Of a DNA stretch of 64,000 nucleotides, positions 55,557 through 64,000 are shown one piece after another. The stretch lies in assembly GCA_024760905.1 (NCBI GenBank), contig CM045729.1, forward strand, positions 79,029,050-79,093,049, given 5' to 3'. The stretch's first letter is position 1. Every line of letters starts with the position of its first letter. A model generated the notes under the pieces. It was not told the origin of the DNA. It searched no databases and worked only from the letters and a program-made list of their open reading frames with translations. The translations under genes were made by a program, and so were the position numbers. This DNA comes from Plotosus lineatus (lineage: Eukaryota; Chordata; Actinopteri; Siluriformes; Plotosidae).

Positions 55557-56134
55557 TCAAGGGCAATTTGGTAACTTTCTTCGAAGTTTAGCCTTTAGAC
55601 TGCGCACATACTGAGAATGGGATGCAGGTGAGTCCCCTGTAACGGGCAACCCAAAGGCAAGGTCAACTGGTAGCTTAGGCTTACGGCCAAACATTAACTC
55701 ATAAGGACTAAACCCAGTAACCTCACTCTTTGAACAGTTGTAGGCGTGTGTGAGAGGCTTGACAAAATCACGCCAATGAACTTTTTGGTCATCCTTCAGA
55801 GTACCTAACATACTAAGGAGGGTGCGATTGAATCGCTCTACGGGTTACCCCTCGGGTGATAAGGACTGGTTCTCACTTTTTGATGCCCGTAATAGCACAC
55901 AGTTCCTTAATCACATGTGACTCAAAATCCCTCCCTGGTCACTATGGAGGCGTTCGGGAACCCGTAGTGAACCAAAAAGTTTTCCCAGAGATTTTTAGCC
56001 ACAGTGGTTGCCTTTTGATCACGAGTGGGCAAGGCCACCGCATATTTTGTAAAATGATCTGTGATGACTAAAACGTCCTTGGTACTCTTACTATCGGGCT
56101 CAATCGAAAGAAAGTCCATGCAGACCAATTCCAT
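55557..56134 (-). pseudogene. Gypsy integrase catalytic core, frameshifted
   Basis: Two frames (55922-56134 and 55557-55811) cover the DDE core. The first catalytic Asp is in VCMDFLSIEPDS near residue 7 of the first piece. The second is in an HSDQG motif near 55955, and the Glu lies in PVERFNRTLL near 55830, both in shifted frames between the two open stretches. The second piece ends with GFSPYELMFGRKPKLPVD. Integrase inserts the cDNA into the genome in the nucleus. At least three frame breaks (about 55945, 55850 and 55560) prevent translation of the core as one chain. Confidence 0.82.
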
Positions 56135-56153
56135 TGGTCGCGTGGTTTTAATA

Positions 56154-57578
56154 TTAACTAAAGCGCGGCCTTTTCAGGCAAGGACTTTCTTGAACACAAC
56201 GACCACAGTTCTTTATTTTGGTCTCAATGTCATGACCCATCTTAGGCCAATAAAATCTTGCTCTCACTAGTTCATGAGTCCTCTCCCACCCCATATGACC
56301 CATGTCATCGTGGAGTAACTTTAGAACAGTGGGTCTAAGTGAGACAGGGAGTACAAGCTGGTAAGTTGTATCTGGGTCACATTGTCGTCTCCTGAACAAA
56401 AGGTCATCCCTCATTTCAAGACGTTTCCATTCTCGGAGCATCAGTTTTATTTCAAATGTTTCTCTGTTGTTATGTGGAACATCTGCTCCAGCTTCAAGTA
56501 ACTGAATGACACGATTGATGCTCGGGTCAGATCTTTGTTGTTCTTTAAGCTCATGAGCAGAAAACAAGGGAACAGTTACTTGACCAGATGTTTCAGCATC
56601 ACTGTATACATCAGGAATTGCGTCAGCATTCATAGCCAAGGACTCAACAAGAATGACATGAGGTGAATCTTTGGTTTTCTCGTTGAGAAAATGCTTGTGA
56701 CATACTGCTGCAATAGTATCAGGACATAAATCACTACATCGAGGAGGGGATCCGAGAAGACGTGAGGTGAGTTGTTGTATTCGGTTCTCCTCTTCTAATG
56801 TCACATAATCCGCAGCTAGTGTTTGGTGGGGCCTTCGTGATAGGCCATCTGCGTCCTGGTTAGCCTTTCCAGCTCTGTATTTGATTTGGAAATTGAAGGT
56901 GGATAGCGCTGCTAACCAGCGATAGCTAGCTGCATCAAGCTTTGCAGTGGTCAGAATGTATGGAAGCGGATTATTATCCGTTACAACTGTGAATTCATTA
57001 CCATAAAGGTAATCATGAAACTTTTCTACAATGGACCATTTCAGAGCTAGAAATTCTAGCTTATGAGCTGGATATCTGGTTTCGCTTGGTGTCAGCCCCC
57101 TACTGGCATAGGCTATGACGCGCATTTTACCACCTTGCTCTTGATAAAGAGCGGCACCTAGGCCTGTAGAGCTGGCGTCAGTATGCAGAACATATTGGAG
57201 CTTTGGATCTGCAAAGCCCAATACAGGAGAGGATGTTAATTTCTCCTTAATGCATTCAAAGGCTGACTGACAGACAGATGTCCACCTCTCGGCAAAAGGT
57301 TCTCGAGGGTTGAAATACTTAGAAGTGTCGGTTCGTTTCTGGACTCTTCTATAAGGTGGGTAGCCACATGTAAGGTCGTTTAAGGGCCGAACTATCTTTG
57401 AATAATCTTTAACAAATCGGCGATAGTAGCCGGTGAACCCTAAAAACGACTTGAGTTGCTTCAAGTTTTGTGGCACTGGCCAGGTCTTAATGGCTGCTAC
57501 TTTTTCAGGATCTGTTTCTACGCCATTTCTTGAAACAATATGGCCTAAATATTTAACCGATGTCTGAAAAAGCGACAT
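56154..57578 (-). pseudogene. Gypsy RT thumb/RNase H and integrase zinc domain
   Basis: Longest pol stretch, 474 residues. It starts in the RT connection (VKYLGHIVSRNG, residues 8-19; FLGFTGYYRRFV, 45-56). RNase H catalytic residues are readable as D134 in LHTDASS, E175 in KLEFLALKW, D201 in VVTDNNPL and D244 in NQDADGLSRRP. The integrase HHCC zinc motif is H423, H428, C458 and C461. These domains degrade RNA in the RNA-DNA hybrid and form the N-terminal part of integrase. All key residues of both domains are present here. Frameshifts just before (near 57590) and after (near 56175 and 56157) isolate it from RT and the integrase core. Confidence 0.9.
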
Positions 57579-57579
57579 T

Positions 57580-58045
57580 TCTGGGGGACAACTTTAAGCC
57601 ATATTCACGAAGACGGTCCAAAACATGCTTTAGCCTCTGTTCGTGTTGCTCTAGGAGCCTGAGAAAACAATCAAATCGTCTAGGAAGACGAGCACCTCCT
57701 TAAGATTAATGTCTCCCATGCACCTCTCCATTAACCTCTGAAAGGTGCTGGGAGCATTTGTGATTCCCTGAGGCATTCGATTGAACTCATAAAACCCTAG
57801 GGGCATACAAACGCTGTTTTGGCCTTATCTTCCTCATCCATCTCTATCTGGTAGTAGCCCGACTTTAAGTCCATGACAGAGAACCAGTTTGACCCAGATA
57901 GAGCGGAGAAGGTCTCTTCAAGATTTGGTAACGCGTGAAGCGTCTTTAACCGTTTGTACGTTAACCTTACGGTAGTCCACACAGAGACGTGCCTCACCCG
58001 TCTTTTCTTAACTACAACGATGGGGGACGAGAAGGGATTCTGATG
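57580..58045 (-). pseudogene. Gypsy reverse transcriptase core, heavily frameshifted
   Basis: The RT palm is spread over three frames. 57797-57997 holds FSVMDLKSGYYQIEMDEEDK with the first catalytic Asp. A shifted frame then reads GFYEFNRMPQGITNAPSTFQ and the second catalytic box VFLDDLIVFS near 57680-57700. The last part, LREYGLKLSP, is in yet another frame. Breaks lie near 58040 (two stops), 57990, 57945, 57808, 57668 and 57590. Reverse transcriptase copies the element RNA into cDNA. Catalytic motifs are intact as short segments, yet no continuous enzyme can be read. Confidence 0.85.
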
Positions 58046-58051
58046 GTCTTA

Positions 58052-59731
58052 TTACCCGGCATCGAGAAGCATTTTGAGGTGTTTCCTAACAGCTTCGTAG
58101 TCATTTGGGTGAATAGGCCTCGATCTCTGTTTTATGGGTGTTTCGTCTTTAAGCTTGATTTTATGCTTAACTCTAGTGGCATGGCCAAAGTCAAGATCGT
58201 GGCATGCGAAGACATCACTGTAAGCACTCAGACTCTGTGTGATGCGACTTTTCCACTCCTCAGGCAGAGGTGAATTTTCAAAATCAAAAGTCAACTGGTC
58301 CTTCGGTGATGAGGAGTCTGCAGACAAGCGACAACAACCTGCTGAGTTGGTATTGGACAGGTTTTGAGTTTCCAAAACTTGGTCTGCAACATGCAATTCA
58401 GCAAGGACACAGTTGCCAGGAAGCATAATGTCATGATCGGTTTCATTTCTTATCCAAACAGGGTGCTTGTAAGGACTTTGACTTGGCACTGTGATAAGAC
58501 AGCAGTCAACAAAGATTCCACCTGGAAGGGCTGAGGACATTGGCTGCTCTACTACTGCCCATTTGTCTGTGAGTGGCGAACTTAAGTGGACACAGCTTTC
58601 AAGACAGACCTTCTCGTGAGCTGGAATAACATAAGGTGTGTTGCCCCTCAGTGTCATTAGCCCAAGCTTCCCTGTGCTCTTTGTTTCGTATCTGTGCTCG
58701 AGGATTTTTAAAATCTGACTATAGCCATAGACAGCTGGTAGAATGGGAGTGTCTCGACAATGTTCCTCATATAAAACATCGAGGGCATTTGTACCAATTA
58801 ACACTGGCAAGTCTGTGCTGGAGCGCAAATCAGGTACTATTAGAGCTAATGTAGAAATTTGAGGCTCAGACTCAACAAACTCTTTTGGAAAACCAACTGG
58901 AACTTCTACATAGCCTAGATAAGGTACCGCCTGACCGTTTGCACCCTCAACATCTAGGTCACTGATCGGCTGGATTGGAAAATCAACCAGGTGTCTCTGG
59001 TAAAAGGAGTGTGAAATAGTCGTAACTTGCGACCCTGAATCTAATAGAGAATTGCAGCTAACGCCAGCTATGTTTATATTAGCAGTGCACTTCTTACCTA
59101 TTAAGCCCTTGGGAAAGCTAGAATGGTGTTTACTCGTTAGCGTACAACTCTGTTTTGGCTGGGGTTTCTGAGTGGGACTTGTGTCGCTACTAGTTCCAGT
59201 TTGTCCCTCAACTGAAACAGGAACTAGTTTTAAATCAGTGTTACATTGGTTCTCCCAAGCCTTTTGTTTTGACCTAAGCTCTTTGCGCTTAGCTTCAACA
59301 GCTTTGGGGTTTGGGTCACTGTCACAAGAGGGGACTATATGGCCATCCTCGCCACAGTTAAAGCAGAACCATGGGCGAGGCTTTTTGTTACCTTTTCCAA
59401 AGCTTTCACTTTTCGGGCGGTGAGTTCTGTGTTTGTGTCCCTTTCCGCTGTTGTTTCTTTGCAACTTTGGGGACTTTGTCTGAGGTTTCTTTTCAACTGT
59501 CTTTTCCATGGACGCTTTTAAGTAAGTTAACTGTTCTTGCAGTTGAGCAATTTGTTTCTGCAGTTTCTTGGTAGACGTTTTACTAGAATTGTCTGCAGCA
59601 GCAGCTTGAAACTCAGTGTCTGCATAAACATTTAAAGGGTTGGACTGTACCTTTACTTTTGAAAGTCCTAAGTGCTGCTTCATGCGAGTGGACTTAGCTG
59701 CTTGTTTATCCTCCTCTGTTCGCAGCAACAA
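58052..59731 (-). pseudogene. Gag C-terminus (CCHC), protease and start of RT
   Basis: This 559-residue open frame begins in the conserved capsid end (LLRTEEDKQAAKS, residues 2-14; MKQHLGL, 17-23) also seen in PNMA-type proteins. A coiled-coil-like stretch follows (54-80), then a basic linker and a CCHC zinc knuckle (C123, C126, H131, C136) for RNA binding. The retropepsin-like protease has its active-site triplet at D231-S232-G233 within SLLDSGSQVTTIS. Gag and pol lie in one frame here with no stop between knuckle and protease, so a single polyprotein is likely in intact copies. The end (KHKIKLKDETPIKQRSRPIH, about 515-535) is the RT fingers region. Stops follow at 58040. Confidence 0.9.
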
Positions 59732-59790
59732 AAGAAGTTCAGAAAAGGTAGGTGGGCTGGATTTCTTTTGTTCTAGATGGAGGCTGGCAA

Positions 59791-60505
59791 TTAGGTTATC
59801 ATCCCAGCACCCCTACAGAACTGTTTTAAAAGCTGTCGATCAAAATCACTGACTGTAACGCCTCCCCCTTTAGCAACTTTGCTTAATGTAGTCTGTAGCC
59901 GGTGCAAGTATGTTGAAGGTTTTTCACCGGCATTTTGGTTTGTGCTCAAAAATTTCGCAAACAGCTCATCAGTATCATCTACATTCCAGATGCAGAATCG
60001 AGCAAGCTCAAAAAGTCTTTTGGGCTGGACAAGGGCCCAAATGTTTGACAATATTGGCGGCTGGTGGTAAGAGACTTTCAATAATTTTTCTTACTACCTG
60101 TCTTTCAGAAACAGAAGAGTCGGCAAGATAAAACTCAACATGACTGCGCCAAGTGTCATAATCTACTTCCGTATTAGGGCACGGAAATTTTCCGGAGAAC
60201 GACCTGAACTTGGAAGAGTTCAGATAAGTTTGGGACGTGTCAGCACTTTTGACAATGTGCTCGACAATCACCCTCTGGACTTCAGGGGTGCTCAAGTGTT
60301 CGGGATTTAAATTAGGAGTTGGTCTGCTGTTGATTGGAGAACTGGGAATATCAGAGTTTGAGGTAGTTGTGAGAGTTTCCCTATTTGTTTGTGTCACAAC
60401 AGAATCACCTGTTAAACTTTCAGTTACTGGAGTAGCGTCAGTGGAAGCTATACCTTCACTTTCAGCAGCAGAGGCCTGAAGTTTGTTAAGTTCACCAAGC
60501 AACAA
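59791..60505 (-). pseudogene. Gag capsid region, PNMA-like, frameshifted
   Basis: Two frames (60008-60505 and 59791-60081) cover the capsid. A Ser/Thr-rich linker leads to KFRSFSGKFPCPNTEVDYDTW and VRKIIESLLPPAANIV, matching the start of PNMA-type capsids, then DDTDELFAKFLSTNQ and PSTYLHRLQTTL from the second half. Capsid proteins of this type assemble into particles that hold element RNA. Frame changes near 60028, 59992 and 59812 break the chain. The similarity to PNMA proteins is by recognisable motifs, not by alignment score. Confidence 0.82.
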
Positions 60506-60509
60506 TTTC

Positions 60510-60872
60510 TCATAATCTATTCCGCTTGCTTTGGCAATTCCCTTTAAAGAGAAAAGACTTGGTCAGATCAGCTGTTAACTTATCACTATAAAGTGGGGAT
60601 AAGAGCTGAATTTTGTGAACAACCTTTGGGTCAGATGTTGCTCTTTGACATGGTAGTTCAGCCTGAATTGACTCAATAGCAGTGCCATACTCAAACTCAA
60701 CTACGGCTGTATTTTCAAAGTCAGGGTCAGAAGTAGTAAGTTTCACTGTTCGTGTAATAGAACCATACTTTTCTAAAAACTTAATAACTTCTTCATCAGT
60801 CTCAGTACCAGAAAAACCACTAATTAATACAGCATTTGGTACTTTGATACCTTCACGTTCAATGATATCCAT
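60510..60872 (-). pseudogene. Gag N-terminal RRM-like domain, PNMA-like
   Basis: The frame is open from 60899, but the Met at 60872 (MDIIEREGIKVPNAVLISGF) fits the family start better. It gives about 120 residues: VPNAVLISGFSG as a first RRM-like strand, a helix with EEVIKFLEKYG, TRTVKLTT, and ENTAVVEFEYGTAIESIQ as the later strands and helix. PNMA proteins and related fish gypsy gags have such an RRM-like fold of uncertain function. A frameshift near 60550 separates it from the linker and capsid, which continue in another frame at once. It follows the primer-binding site by about 100 bp, as expected for gag. Confidence 0.75.
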
Positions 60873-60967
60873 ATTTCTTTTGTGGGAAAAGTTGTACAAA
60901 AACTGTCATAAAACTGCCAAACTGTATGCCAAATTATTAATTTAGAGGCAAAATGTAGCCAAAACTC

Positions 60968-60985
60968 CTCCTGGCTGGCTCGCCA
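60968..60985 (-). other. Candidate primer-binding site
   Basis: On the minus strand TGGCGAGCCAGCCAGGAG starts 6 nt after the 5' LTR. Starting with TGG (complement of the tRNA CCA end) fits a primer site; the tRNA is not identified. Confidence 0.6.
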
Positions 60986-60991
60986 CTTTGA

Positions 60992-61688
60992 TGTAACACC
61001 AGCTTGATATAGCTGTGCTAGATTTTATACTAGGTTCTGGAGGAGTAAAATGAATTGTGGAGATTTGAATTTGAACAGCCGGCAGATTTATTACAATTAA
61101 CAATACTACAAGAAACAGTGCAAACAATATTGTAGAACTTTCTTTACAAATTAAAAATAAAATAAAATAAGCTTAAGTCTCTAAGGTTTGATTCGTGTGA
61201 ACCCGGGAGTCTTTTCCAGGATTGTGATCCGTTTGGGATAAAGGTGTTTTTATCTGTTCTTATCTGGGATCCTGTGATTTGAAGTGGTTGGGTCTGTAGA
61301 TCTACTCTCGCATCCAGAGAACAGTTGGCCACACTGCTTCTGGATCCACCAAGAGTTCTCACTGGATTTGGCTCACCATCCGTGTCCGAAACCAGCTTCA
61401 AGATCAAATCCAGATCCACTAAAAAACCAGTCGGAGCTTCCAAGAAAACAAACTCTCTCCACCCGGTTCGATTGAGAGAGAACAAAACACATACAAGGCT
61501 TCGTGTCGCTTTTCGAGGGCTCTGTATGCGTCCTGCTCTTCACGCTCTCTGCTGCACTCTCTGCTGGTCGCATGCAGGCACGTGCCTATGATGCGTTCAA
61601 GGGGACTAGGAAACTAGTGCTTTCAGGGAGTGTTGGAACTAGGGTTTTTTCCAATAAAATTAGTAACCATGTGTTTACCTGTGTTACA
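60992..61688 (-). repeat. 5' LTR (697 bp)
   Basis: Same ends and length as the 3' LTR and apparently identical. It should hold the element promoter. AATAAA lies at 61087-61092 on the minus strand. Confidence 0.96.
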
Positions 61689-62369
61689 CAACCAACTGGA
61701 GCAACAATGCCATGGAGATTACACAGTGTGATCAAGCCTAAAGGCTCTTCATTAAAATATTTGAGTCTGAGACTGTTTTTGTTGACTAGGCAGTACACTA
61801 TAGACTCGAAGCATGGGCAGACATTTTATATTTATATCTATCTATCCATCTATCCATCAATAGACAGGTATACAGATAAAATGTCTGCCATTGTGTTGTG
61901 TCTACCTTGATCTCACAATTATTCTTATTTCACTACCTTGATTTCACTCTCATATTTCAGTCTTTCATAGAGAAATGTTCCAGATCTGTCACACTGCACA
62001 GCGATCACCATTGTCCAGGTTTCTTGAAGTAATTGCACAGATTTGCAATAGGATTTAGATCTCGGGTCTGACTGGGCTGTTCTGATACTCTGCTCATCTT
62101 CCTCTGAAGCCTTTCTGATAACCTTTCACCTCGTTCTTTTGCCAATGTTGGCGGGACGTTCTGTTCTTGGATGAAATCAATAACATTCCAAGAACATCCT
62201 GCAGAAATATCTTTGGTGGAACATCTAATATAAAATGTGTGCACGCTTGAGCAACCAAGTTAACAAAAGTTTTTTATTTTTCAAAAGCTTTTATTTTTCA
62301 AAAGCCTTTATTTTTCTCATAAGTGTATTTTTCACATGAATTTTCAGTATATTATGGTATAATATAGTA
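61689..62369. other. Unassigned sequence
   Basis: Contains a (CTAT/CATC)n run at 61834-61860. The first bases up to about 61740 are the other side of the LTR insertion site, with the acceptor-like sequence noted for 53728-53893. No gene is recognised. Confidence 0.4.
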
Positions 62370-63080
62370 CGGTGGTACCTCAGCTAACGAGTGTCCCTTA
62401 TAACGATTTTTCCATGATACGAGCTCCGAACCCACCAAAAATTTGCCCCATCCAAAAAGCAAAAATTCACTTTACAAGCTCTCGAGCGTGACTATAAATA
62501 GTGGTTACTGCACTTTATATCGTTTGTTTGGCGCCTTTTCTCTATAGCATAGCACGACAATGAGACCGCCACTGCCAACTACTGGAGTGGATGCACCTGT
62601 AGTAATTACACTTAATTCTAGTACCTACCGTATGGCAAAAAAGCATGTTCCCCAGGGTCATACGGACCACCCTGGCATGCGCGCCCCACTATTTGAGAAG
62701 CACTGCCCTTGTGGGAGCTCACCATGAGCCTTTCCTTGCTAGCATTCGTAGCGTGCACACACACACAAAATTCTCCGCCTCCTCTGTTATGTTCAACGTC
62801 CTGCCTGCCCACGTGACATCTTCACTGCAGTCGATGATCAGAAGGGTGAGTTCACTTATTGTTTATTCTTGTTTTATTATTATTTATTATTACTTATTAT
62901 TAATGTTATTGCACATGTATTGTTATTATCATGAAATATTTCTTGTTTTTACATGTTTATCTTTAATATATTAGGTTTGGGAGGGGGTTGGAACAGATTA
63001 ATTGGTTTTCATCTAACAAACTTTTTGGCTTACGAGCTCGCCCTCAGAACAGATTAAATTTGTTAGCTGAGGTATCACTG
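62370..63080 (+). mobile_element. Pogo/Tigger-type MITE, family P3, with embedded hAT end
   Basis: TA at 62368-62369 and 63081-63082; inverted ends CGGTGGTACCTCAGCTAACG and (complement of right) CAGTGATACCTCAGCTAAC. 62540-62706 is a reversed left half of the hAT MITE seen at 27396. No transposase. Confidence 0.88.
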
Positions 63081-63082
63081 TA

Positions 63083-63738
63083 TATTGATTATAATATTGA
63101 AAAACAATTATATTTTTAAAGTACAAAACATAATCTGTGGGTTCAATTTAAAAGCTTTGACTATATCATCGAGGGCTTGATATTTTCAGCCCTGGATAAT
63201 GTAAACAGCCATCCATGGTACTGAGCTCATGAAAGCTCGTTGGGATGGCATAGGCTCTCTTCCCAGTCACTTTCAAGCAACATAGCTGTCAAGTCATGCA
63301 TAAAATTTGTCAGATTGCACTTTCCTCCAAGTGTGTTGCAACACTCGGTGCACTATGAATAAAAACAAACAAAAAAGTTGGCTGGTACCACGTGGAAAAA
63401 CTGAAAGAAAATGAAGTTAAGGAAAGAACAACGATAATCTCTGTTGGCTTGAATAAATGAATCACAAGAGAAAGTTCTGTTTGTGTTGTTGCTTCTGTTC
63501 TCAGAAAGACTGAATTGTACATGGTAGTGTTTGCATGGGACAAAATTTGAAGCCAGACCGGCGCCAGCTTGGTGAGACATCATTACTGTGAAAAGTCAGA
63601 CATTAATGGCAAAAAATGAGTCAAAACAGAAATAACTTTTTTTTACCATTTTATTTCAATTGCACTTTTACACGCTTTTTCCTGTCTTGCAGCTACCACT
63701 ATTAGCACACAGCTGTTTGAGGCAGTAGCTTGGAACAA
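63083..63738. other. No recognised feature
   Basis: No gene or repeat family is recognised. Confidence 0.4.
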
Positions 63739-63906
63739 TTCATTCATTCATTCATTTTCTGAACCGCTTAATCCTAATTAGAGTCGCAGGGAGGCTGACG
63801 CCCATCCCAGCCAACTCCATACGAGGGTAGAGTACATTCGGAATGACTCGCCAGACCATCGCAGAGCAGAAACATGCTGACAGCTATGCAGCCTACTCTT
63901 GTCGAA
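63739..63906 (-). mobile_element. SINE-A, 3' half
   Basis: Reverse tail (ATTCATTCATTCATTTTC) and part of the body, cut at CTCTTGTCGAAA. Confidence 0.88.
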
Positions 63907-64000
63907 ACACAGCAGTAGTATCAATAAATTAAGGATAAGAAAACATAAAAGAAAAGAAAACAAGAAAAAAAGCAAAAGCAAAAAATATAATATGTACTAT

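Larger units (their letters stand above)
53895..61688 (-). mobile_element. Ty3/gypsy LTR retrotransposon, full length, PNMA-like gag
   Basis: 7794 bp with two 697-bp LTRs, flanked by CAAC on both sides (53891-53894 and 61689-61692). Minus-strand order: 5' LTR, primer-binding site, gag (RRM-like N-terminus, capsid, CCHC knuckle), aspartic protease, RT, RNase H, integrase, polypurine tract, 3' LTR. Integrase after RT places it in the Ty3/gypsy group. The gag resembles the PNMA family, which is known to derive from gypsy elements. No envelope frame is seen. Frames are broken at about 15 places although the LTRs look identical. Confidence 0.93.

Overview
The window reads as repeat-rich teleost fish DNA. 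The indicators are a Rex3-type RTE LINE, Tc1/mariner elements of the kind common in fish, several tRNA-derived SINE families with L2-like or RTE-like 3' tails, dense (CA)n and (TA)n microsatellites, and a Ty3/gypsy element with a PNMA-like gag. These families point to a teleost but not to a species. I found no host protein-coding gene with a convincing multi-exon structure, and no rRNA, tRNA or CRISPR locus. The window is probably intergenic or deep intronic. Most open frames are broken transposon genes, and long TATA or CACA reading frames are microsatellite artefacts. The labels SINE-A to SINE-D and P1 to P5 are my own working names.

Layout. 0-5 kb: pogo/Tigger-type MITEs, SINEs and a Tc1 relic split by a Rex3 fragment and a SINE. 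5.1-7.1 kb: a TTAA-flanked element with a small P2X7-tail-like frame, holding one hAT MITE and abutted by another. 7.3-12.5 kb: one SINE, microsatellites and a mostly unique stretch. 12.5-13.3 kb: a Tigger relic with a CENP-B-type HTH. 13.5-22.6 kb: SINEs, including a SINE/LINE/SINE nest at 18.6-19.7 kb. 22.6-25.7 kb: a fold-back Tigger, a (TA)n array, a Tc1-type MITE and a P1 MITE. 27.4-29.4 kb: a hAT MITE inside a SINE, an RTE LINE tail and a Tc1 relic split by a SINE. 30.7-42.2 kb: P1 MITEs, a hAT deletion derivative with a BED-finger frame, a piggyBac-type MITE, a Tigger relic and long (TA)n arrays. 42.2-43.0 kb: a Tc1 relic. 43.92-48.03 kb: a hAT-type element with a perfect 8-bp target duplication, now full of secondary insertions. 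49.5-53.6 kb: SINEs, MITEs and an RTE LINE tail with a 20-bp target duplication. 53.9-61.7 kb: a complete-length Ty3/gypsy retrotransposon on the minus strand (two 697-bp LTRs that read as identical, PBS, PPT, gag, protease, RT, RNase H, integrase) whose frames carry about 15 frameshifts or stops. 62.4-63.1 kb: a composite Tigger/hAT MITE.

The loci do not form a pathway. They form a layered record of insertions. The most useful observations are the PNMA-like gypsy element with identical LTRs but a broken pol, a coding-like exon candidate abutting its 3' LTR, a Tigger MITE that seems to carry a captured hAT end in two separate copies, and one SINE body joined to two different LINE tails.
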